From NCBI GenBank assembly GCA_049303315.1, contig JBAQMZ010000048.1, positions 1 to 12,956 of the forward strand: a stretch of 12,956 bases of DNA, in the 5' to 3' direction. The notes under the pieces were generated by a model, which was not told the origin of the DNA, did not search any database, and saw only the letters and a program-made list of their open reading frames with translations. Numbering within the stretch: the first letter of the stretch is position 1; every line of letters starts with the position of its first letter. Of this stretch, positions 1 through 4,820 are shown piece by piece. The translations under genes were made by a program, and so were the position numbers. The stretch comes from Methanoperedens sp049303315 (lineage in GTDB: Archaea; Halobacteriota; Methanosarcinia; Methanosarcinales; Methanoperedenaceae).

Positions 1-546
1 GTCATCAATGACAACGGCGGAACCAATGTTTCAGGCGACTTCACCATGAGCGTTGCAGGAACCAGTGTGGCTCCGGCAAGCTTTGCAGGTGCGGAATCTC
101 CGGGAACAACAGTTACACTGGATGCGGGTTCTTACAGCGTCAATGAAACAGGCCCCTCGGGCTATACCTCAAGTCTCTCGGCCGATTGTTCCGGCAGTAT
201 AGCCGCTGGAGAGACCAAGACATGCACAATAACCAACGACGACATCCAGCCAGTGCTGAAGGTGATCAAGCACGTCATCAATGACAACGGCGGAACCAAT
301 GTTTCAGGCGACTTCACCATGAATGTTGCGGGAACCAATGCTGCTCCGGCAAGCTTTGCAGGTGCGGAATCTCCGGGAACAACAGTTACACTGGATGCGG
401 GTTCTTACAGCGTCAATGAAACGGGACCTTTTGGTTATGATACGAGTTTCTCAACTGACTGTACTGGCAGTATAGCCGTAGGCGAGACTAAGACATGCAC
501 CGTAACCAACGACGATCAATTCAGGCATCTGAGTTTCATCAAGGCT
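1..546 (+). repeat. Tandem 273-bp coding repeat, two copies
   Basis: Copy 1 runs from 1 to 273 and copy 2 from 274 to about 546, with a period of 273 bp (91 codons). The first part of the unit is nearly identical between copies, including an unbroken 80-nt identity (70-149 against 343-422). The last third has diverged, for example SGYTSSLSAD against FGYDTSFSTD. Identity that high in one half only suggests recent duplication or gene conversion within the surface-protein gene. More copies probably lie upstream. Confidence 0.85.
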
Positions 547-792
547 GGGGCTCTGAATATCACAGGTAAAAACTTAGACTATACGATCAATGTGACTAAC
601 GATGGGGCCGTGAACCTGAATATTGTAAACATAACGGATCCGACCAGCGCATTGACATGTGATATAACGTATCCAAAGCTGTTAGCTCCGGGTGAATCAA
701 TAAGTTGCACTGTATCGTATCCGGCGGAGACTCCTATCAATGCAACCACAGTCATAGAACTGGCAAATCCGGACATAATCTTGAGGGTTTAA
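1..792 (+). CDS. 3' end of a repeat-containing secreted/surface protein (5' truncated by window)
   Basis: The reading frame is open from base 1 to the TAA at 790-792, so this is the C-terminal 263 residues of a longer protein whose start lies left of the window. The frame has no convincing start of its own; the internal ATG at 46 lies inside a repeat. The visible part holds two tandem 91-residue units (residues 1-91 and 92 to about 172). Each has a VINDNGG opening, a SYSVNETGP segment and a closing ETKTC..TNDD motif, and resembles the prealbumin-like/Cna-B beta-sandwich repeats of adhesins and S-layer-associated proteins. A different last domain (about 173-263) has a DYTINVTNDG motif like the DUF11 repeats of archaeal surface proteins. 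Two Cys per repeat could form a disulfide outside the cell. No C-terminal membrane helix or sorting motif is seen. The role is probably structural or adhesive at the cell surface; the ligand is unknown. Confidence 0.8.
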   Translation, partial: VINDNGGTNVSGDFTMSVAGTSVAPASFAGAESPGTTVTLDAGSYSVNETGPSGYTSSLSADCSGSIAAGETKTCTITNDDIQPVLKVIKHVINDNGGTNVSGDFTMNVAGTNAAPASFAGAESPGTTVTLDAGSYSVNETGPFGYDTSFSTDCTGSIAVGETKTCTVTNDDQFRHLSFIKAGALNITGKNLDYTINVTNDGAVNLNIVNITDPTSALTCDITYPKLLAPGESISCTVSYPAETPINATTVIELANPDIILRV

Positions 793-838
793 TCAAGATG
801 GAAATATAGCATTTCGCCAAACGCAAGTTGAAAAATAT

Positions 839-877
839 GAGGTATTCAGGTCTGACCTGAGCCTCTTTTTCTTTTTT
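839..877 (+). terminator. Hairpin plus T-tract terminator after the surface-protein gene
   Basis: A perfect 6-bp stem (TCAGGT 846-851 with ACCTGA 855-860, loop CTG) is extended by GAGG (839-842) pairing with CCTC (862-865). It is followed at once by a T-rich run (866-877, one C inside). It starts 46 nt after the stop codon of the upstream plus-strand gene. The rest of the gap 793-1009 is AT-rich and holds no gene I can support. Confidence 0.7.
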
Positions 878-1009
878 ATTACAAAATTAAGTTCCTAATT
901 TATAACCTAACACAAATCATATATTATAAAATATTCATGTAATCATAATGACCGTCTGGTTCACGATTTTATAAGTAGATTTATATCATGAGGATGGGAC
1001 ACGCTCATA

Positions 1010-2437
1010 TTAACGCACGCGACCCAGCAATTCCTTCAGATTGAAATGTTCATATCCGCCATACTGCGCCGGGAAGTTATTTATTGCCAGCCAGATATCT
1101 CCGGTTTCGGGATAAGCCACAAGGCTCCACATGTTGGCTACATGGGCTTTAAACGTTCCCACAGGCTCTTGCGCCTGATAAGTAAAATCAGGATACATGG
1201 CGCATATGGTACAGAGGATATTATTAGTCCATGAGGGAAAATCCGCCGGACGGGTCATCCGCGTATAAGGGTCGTAGCGGTCGCTTAATATTTTTATGGC
1301 ATTTTCCGGAGTGATTTTGCCATAATATTCGTGGATCAACTGCCTGTACCGTTCAAAACGGCTGGGCGCCTGGACGAAGAAATTATACGGGTCTTTAAGG
1401 CTGTTCTGCCAGTTTTCAATAGTGGAGATATCCTTGAGTTCGTTCACGAGCACCTGGTCAGCAACCATATTGTATCCCGAATAACCCGCCCAGCCCGGAT
1501 AGCAGTTGGAATGGTTTGACTGCCACATCGCTTTGACATCGGGCATAGGATAACGGACACAAACCATTCTGGAAGACGTTTCAACAACCGCCGCCTTTTT
1601 GGCTTTGGCATCCGCCACGTGGTATGCAATGCCGGCGCAGCGGGGGTGCTCCCGGAATATTTTTATGGCATCATCCACGGTACTTGCATGGGTCAGCAGC
1701 AGGCGTGTGAATATGGCAATACCGCAGCCTTCCATGCTTTCGTATTGCATGGAGTTCAGTTGCGTCATCATCTCAAAACCCTTCTCATTTACGCCCCCAT
1801 CCAGCCCGATCATCCCCGGATACGTCAGGAAGGCGTGACCGAATCCGTTATCCGGGTCGGCTATGACCATCATCCGGTTATCCAGTTGCTCTGGCATGTT
1901 GAAATTATCTTCATTCTTGCCGAAAATCAATTTACCATCGCCGCCTGCCCATTCATCCCAGGCGCAAAAACTGCTGCACCCGCCGCCAGCCGGCCGGGTT
2001 GAGCCCGAAGGCTCCGGATTTCCCCTGCCGTCGCACTGCCAGTAATGGGGATGGCAATAGATACACCATTGGTCATAGTTGGTATTCCAGAGCAATATCT
2101 GCTCCAGGGTTATGTTCACTCCCGCAGCTTTTGCACCGTCGGCGATTCCCCTCATTTCTTCTTTAAACTCCCCAGGGAGAAACGGTTCCGCCTTTTTCTG
2201 TCCTGTCCACAACATCTCCTGCGCTCTTTTAAGATCCGAGCCTGTCTGTTTGGCAACATAAGCGGCAGTAGCCAGAAGCGTCCTGTTTATCATAAGGGCT
2301 ATTCTACCAGCTAAAAAATAGCCATGCTGATATCCCATCTCATATGGTTTGCCTTTAATGCGCAGAATCTTTACGCCATTTTGTTCTTTAAACTGTGCTT
2401 TTTTAAGTATTTCATCTTGTCTCATACCAACCCTCAT
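1010..2437 (-). CDS. C45-type autoproteolytic acyltransferase/hydrolase (Ntn-hydrolase fold)
   Basis: A 475-residue protein of the peptidase C45 / acyl-CoA:6-aminopenicillanate acyltransferase-like family. These Ntn hydrolases cut their own chain just before a Cys, which then becomes the N-terminal nucleophile for amide hydrolysis or acyl transfer. The likely cleavage site is GGGCSSFCAW, with Cys154 as nucleophile. It is followed by the typical IFGKNEDNF strand (171-179) and a VNEKGFEMM segment (about 216-224). The N-terminal GKPYEMGYQHG motif (29-39) is the usual pro-domain signature. An uncommon Cys/His-rich stretch (Cys125, Cys128, His129, His131, Cys135) precedes the nucleophile. No signal peptide is visible, so the product is probably cytoplasmic. 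The substrate cannot be told from sequence. Two starts are possible: ATG at 2437, near-leaderless relative to the TATA-like box at 2455-2465, or ATG at 2425 (Met5), which has a GAGGG about six bases upstream. It is transcribed alone. Confidence 0.8.
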   Translation of the reverse strand: MRVGMRQDEILKKAQFKEQNGVKILRIKGKPYEMGYQHGYFLAGRIALMINRTLLATAAYVAKQTGSDLKRAQEMLWTGQKKAEPFLPGEFKEEMRGIADGAKAAGVNITLEQILLWNTNYDQWCIYCHPHYWQCDGRGNPEPSGSTRPAGGGCSSFCAWDEWAGGDGKLIFGKNEDNFNMPEQLDNRMMVIADPDNGFGHAFLTYPGMIGLDGGVNEKGFEMMTQLNSMQYESMEGCGIAIFTRLLLTHASTVDDAIKIFREHPRCAGIAYHVADAKAKKAAVVETSSRMVCVRYPMPDVKAMWQSNHSNCYPGWAGYSGYNMVADQVLVNELKDISTIENWQNSLKDPYNFFVQAPSRFERYRQLIHEYYGKITPENAIKILSDRYDPYTRMTRPADFPSWTNNILCTICAMYPDFTYQAQEPVGTFKAHVANMWSLVAYPETGDIWLAINNFPAQYGGYEHFNLKELLGRVR

Positions 2438-2454
2438 TTGAAGTTGTCATTGGG

Positions 2455-2465
2455 GATATATAAAG
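2455..2465 (-). promoter_or_regulatory. TATA-box candidate for the C45 hydrolase gene
   Basis: On the minus strand the sequence reads CTTTATATATC, centred about 23 nt before the upstream ATG (2437). Archaeal TATA boxes sit about 25-30 nt before the transcript start, so transcription would begin at or just after 2437. This favours a leaderless or very short-leader mRNA and adds doubt about which of the two ATGs is used. Confidence 0.45.
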
Positions 2466-2509
2466 TCTTTTAGCCGGAATACATGCATGTAAGCCTATAT
2501 ACGAACTCG

Positions 2510-2530
2510 AAACCCGAACTCATCGGGTTT
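2510..2530. repeat. Perfect 8-bp inverted repeat between the hydrolase and HNH genes
   Basis: AAACCCGA (2510-2517) and TCGGGTTT (2523-2530) form a perfect stem with a 5-nt loop. It lies 69 nt downstream of the HNH gene stop on the minus strand and could end its transcript. No T-tract follows the stem on that strand, so the terminator role is uncertain. Confidence 0.4.
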
Positions 2531-2598
2531 TATGGTCATTTTCATGCCAAAAAATCAGGTGAAATGAAACTACGAACCCGCTCCTTACGTTGCCAGAC

Positions 2599-3144
2599 CT
2601 ATTTCTTCAAAATGCTCTCAAGGCAATAGACGGTCAACGATGTTTCTTCGCACAAATCCCCTAAATCGCATATCTTGCATAATTTATCCAGATCCTTGAT
2701 TTCTACGTCTAATGTTCCTTCTTTTTCATGAAGTGAGTAAAGCAGCTTCAAATATTTTCCTTCAACTATCCTGGGAAGTTCATTCCTTCTTTCAAGCCCG
2801 TACCACTCATAAACACCCTTATTTCCTTTAGATGAATTGCACCTCTTACATGCAGTAATGGCGTTGTCCCCTGTATCAGGTCCTCCCCTGCTTTTGGGTA
2901 TCAGATGATCAGTACTTAAAGGCTCCTTACTCCCGCAATATATGCATTCGTTCCGCTTTTCCCGCTCTTTTACATATTCTCTTATAGACCCTGACCATTG
3001 AATATCCTCATTTTTAAGCTGTTTGAATCTGTCCATGATAAAACCATAGTTCTTGGTTTTTCCATAACCTGCCGACTCAGCTATAAGTTTTGCATATTGC
3101 CAGTAGATTAAATCTCTTACTGTTCTAACAGCTTTTGGTGGCAT
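2599..3144 (-). CDS. HNH endonuclease with an extra C-terminal cysteine cluster
   Basis: A 181-residue stand-alone HNH nuclease. The HNH core is clear: a CIYC zinc pair (Cys67, Cys70), Asp79-His80 of the DHLIPKSRGG strand, Asn94 as the middle HNH residue, and a second zinc pair (Cys99, Cys102) in CKRCNSSKGNKG. HNH enzymes cut DNA (sometimes RNA) using one metal ion. The first 55 residues are helical and basic. The C-terminus adds a second cluster, Cys156-x2-Cys159-x5-Cys165-x8-Cys174, which might bind zinc or an Fe-S centre. The ATG at 3144 is set by a good Shine-Dalgarno, GAGAGGT at 3158-3152. No methyltransferase or intron/intein context is present, so restriction, homing and repair roles cannot be separated. 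It sits directly downstream of the purQ/purL remnant. Confidence 0.8.
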   Translation of the reverse strand: MPPKAVRTVRDLIYWQYAKLIAESAGYGKTKNYGFIMDRFKQLKNEDIQWSGSIREYVKEREKRNECIYCGSKEPLSTDHLIPKSRGGPDTGDNAITACKRCNSSKGNKGVYEWYGLERRNELPRIVEGKYLKLLYSLHEKEGTLDVEIKDLDKLCKICDLGDLCEETSLTVYCLESILKK

Positions 3145-3261
3145 GATAGTAACCTCTCAAGATTCATAAATAAAACTATCGCCGATAATAGGCTATAGCT
3201 TTGATGGGGATGATGAGAACCAAGTTGAAATGGTTACTGTAACTCACCTGCAATAATCACT

Positions 3262-3392
3262 CTACCACCGAAGCGTCCTCTGCCACGCATCTTTCAGTTC
3301 ATCAATTCCCCGCCTGCAAGTTTGAAAGGCGTGCTGTGCTCTATATCACAGTTTATGCCGTAACCGGCGAGAATAAACGCTTTTGGAGCCAT
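3262..3392 (-). pseudogene. Chimeric remnant: purQ start joined to purL end
   Basis: On the minus strand, ATG at 3392 opens a 32-codon frame ending in TGA at 3294. Its product contains FILAGYGINCD and FKLAGGE, which match the N-terminus of PurQ, the glutaminase subunit of FGAM synthase. In another frame, 3309-3262 encodes GIDELKDAWQRTLRW followed by TAG. This is plainly homologous to the last residues of the intact PurL in this window (GIAELKEAWQRTLSW-stop). The two parts meet around a GC-rich GCGGGGA word that both genes share at this point, as expected for a junction at short homology. More than 90% of both genes is missing, so neither part can work. The rest of the 3145-3434 gap holds a GTTAC/GTAAC palindrome (3233-3243) and no gene. 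No intact purQ lies in the window. Confidence 0.75.
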
Positions 3393-3434
3393 TTTATTCC
3401 TGAATTTTTATTTTACTTATACTTGCTCAATCTG

Positions 3435-3875
3435 TTATAAGTTCAGTGGTTCTTTTGCCAGTTTGATATTAAAAATATTAACCGCTTCCATTGATCCGAG
3501 CGTTACGACGTATTTATCTGCATCTTTTTTTGTTGGAGCATCGTCTGTAATCAGGATGCAGCTATGTTTTTTTGCTGAAAATATAATAGGCCTGTCAGAT
3601 TTATCGCCTGCATTGATGGTTTTAAACTCTTCTTTTGAAGGAGTTTTGACGACCTCAAATTTCGTCCTGCAAAATTCAACAAATTGATTAATATCATCCT
3701 GATTGAAAGAATAAGTTTCTTCTAAAATCTTCCTGACTTCTTTAAGAACATACTCATTTATAACTAAAGGAATATTATTTTGAAGTACTATAGATAGGGA
3801 GGCTATGTGCGCTTTTCTATCCGGAAGCAATGAATTCAGAAGGATATTGGTATCCAGGAAGAGTTTAATCATCAC
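3435..3875 (-). CDS. PIN-domain ribonuclease toxin of a type II toxin-antitoxin pair
   Basis: A 146-residue PIN-domain protein. PIN toxins (VapC-like) are Mg-dependent RNases that cut tRNA, rRNA or mRNA until bound by their antitoxin. Visible acidic residues fit the PIN active site: Asp8 in FLDTN, Glu41 in the INEYVL segment, Asp91/Asp94 in AGDKSDRPI, and Asp111/Asp112 in LITDD. The gene overlaps the end of the upstream RHH antitoxin gene, which implies translational coupling. The start is either GTG at 3875 or ATG at 3872. A GGAG (3886-3883) lies 7 nt before the GTG and 10 nt before the ATG, so the GTG is slightly favoured. Length and fold are normal for the family. Confidence 0.82.
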   Translation of the reverse strand: MMIKLFLDTNILLNSLLPDRKAHIASLSIVLQNNIPLVINEYVLKEVRKILEETYSFNQDDINQFVEFCRTKFEVVKTPSKEEFKTINAGDKSDRPIIFSAKKHSCILITDDAPTKKDADKYVVTLGSMEAVNIFNIKLAKEPLNL

Positions 3876-4140
3876 CGAAGGTCTCCTTGTAGAGGCCCCG
3901 TCGAGTACTTCGGATATCCTTTAATATTTTATCTTTTGTGAGTTTTTTCGCTTTTGCCTGGGATTGCAATTTTAAGAAGAGTTCAGGAATTTCCGGCGCC
4001 TCTTCGCGCAGCAAATGCATTGCAGCATGGCGCAGGAAGTCCGAGCGCGTGGTGTACAGACCTGCTGAAATCAGGGAGTCTATTTTCTTGAGTTCTTTGC
4101 CTGTAATGCGGGCGGTTATGGATGCGTTGGCGGATTCCAT
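3865..4140 (-). CDS. Ribbon-helix-helix (CopG-like) antitoxin partner of the PIN toxin
   Basis: A 91-residue protein whose N-terminal half (SITARITGKELKKIDSLI, then LYTTRSDFLRHAAM) reads as a beta strand plus two helices, the ribbon-helix-helix DNA-binding fold used by CopG/VapB-type antitoxins. The charged C-terminal part (about 48-91) would wrap around and block the PIN toxin. It is first in a two-gene operon, with its stop inside the toxin start region. RHH antitoxins normally repress their own operon as dimers. A TATA-like stretch at 4147-4157 is very close to the start, and another lies around 4206-4215. I cannot tell which is used. No Shine-Dalgarno is evident before the ATG. Confidence 0.78.
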   Translation of the reverse strand: MESANASITARITGKELKKIDSLISAGLYTTRSDFLRHAAMHLLREEAPEIPELFLKLQSQAKAKKLTKDKILKDIRSTRRGLYKETFGDD

Positions 4141-4226
4141 GGTGTATGTATATAATTACAACAGGTATTTAATGGTATTCGTGTACCTTGTGCCGTGTGC
4201 ACTCATTCTATATACGAGAAAAATCA

Positions 4227-4490
4227 CTATAAATAGACCTTATCATGGTGATCGTAATCTTCTATTATCACGATTTTATTTTTCTCATTAACTGAATACG
4301 TCAGGACAAAGCTCTTATAAACATGCACTCTTCGCAAATGCTGCATCGGCACTCTTAATGGCTTGAAATGTAAAGGTTTTTCACAAATCTGTTTTATCTT
4401 TTTCTCGATTATCCGCATCTGTTTCGGATTTTTCTTTGCAAGTTTAGAAAATATCCGGTCAACGCTTTCTCTCACTTCAAGAGAATACAT
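4227..4490 (-). CDS. RelE/ParE-superfamily toxin
   Basis: An 87-residue RelE-type toxin. RelE proteins are ribosome-dependent mRNA endonucleases that stall translation under stress. Sequence signs are the helical N-terminal region (VDRIFSKLAKKNPKQMRIIEKKI), the central HLRRVHVYKSFVLTYSV strands with conserved basic residues, and a C-terminal EDYDHHDKVY, typical of archaeal RelE members. The ATG is one base after the stop of the DUF2683 gene, so the two are translated together as an antitoxin-toxin operon. The His-rich C-terminus is probably part of the active site, by analogy with the family. Length is standard and there is no sign of decay. Confidence 0.85.
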   Translation of the reverse strand: MYSLEVRESVDRIFSKLAKKNPKQMRIIEKKIKQICEKPLHFKPLRVPMQHLRRVHVYKSFVLTYSVNEKNKIVIIEDYDHHDKVYL

Positions 4491-4491
4491 A

Positions 4492-4725
4492 TTAATCTAA
4501 GCCGTAATGACTGCTAAAATCCGTGATCTTAATAGTCTTCTCTTTTTTCCTTGCTTTGATTTTTTTGATAAATTCAGGTCTAAGCTCAGGTTCAAGAAGA
4601 GATTTTCCATATTCACTTACTACAATATTGATGGCCTCAGACTTTGTTCTTAGCCCGTGCTTTGCCTTTACTATATTAAGTAGCTTATTTGCCCTCTCAC
4701 TAATGTTTACTATTGCTTTTACCAT
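4492..4725 (-). CDS. DUF2683-family antitoxin
   Basis: A 77-residue protein matching the archaeal DUF2683 pattern: MVKAIVNI at the N-terminus, LLNIVKAKHGL, SEAINIVVSEY, then LEPELRPEF near residue 50. The N-terminal half looks like a ribbon-helix-helix DNA-binding dimer, and the charged C-terminal tail would neutralise the downstream RelE toxin. The two genes are separated by a single base. DUF2683/RelE pairs recur in Methanosarcinales, which supports the taxonomic guess. Autorepression is likely because a phased set of three TTAAT repeats lies just before the start codon, next to a TATA box. Confidence 0.8.
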   Translation of the reverse strand: MVKAIVNISERANKLLNIVKAKHGLRTKSEAINIVVSEYGKSLLEPELRPEFIKKIKARKKEKTIKITDFSSHYGLD

Positions 4726-4765
4726 ATTAATGCAATGTTAATAGATTATTAATATCGTATATATG
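4726..4765 (-). promoter_or_regulatory. Promoter-operator of the DUF2683/RelE module with 11-nt phased repeats
   Basis: Three copies of a six-base word (ATTAAT 4726-4731, GTTAAT 4737-4742, ATTAAT 4748-4753 on the plus strand) start exactly 11 nt apart, one DNA helical turn. A TATA box (minus-strand CATATATACG, 4765-4756) lies directly upstream, so transcription should start at about 4735, within the repeat set. Repressor bound here would block initiation. This fits autorepression by an RHH antitoxin that contacts successive turns on one face of the DNA. Confidence 0.55.
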
Positions 4766-4820
4766 TTTTCTTTTTTCCATTTGATATTTTCTTTCTGCGA
4801 TTTTACCCCATTCCCCCCAC

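Noticed and set aside
1..546. Possible CRISPR-like repeat array
   Set aside because: The repeats are 273 bp long, in frame, and lack spacers; they are protein-coding tandem repeats.
1599..2314. Several plus-strand open frames opposite the C45 hydrolase gene
   Set aside because: They are antisense shadows of a strongly supported coding frame and show no domain of their own.
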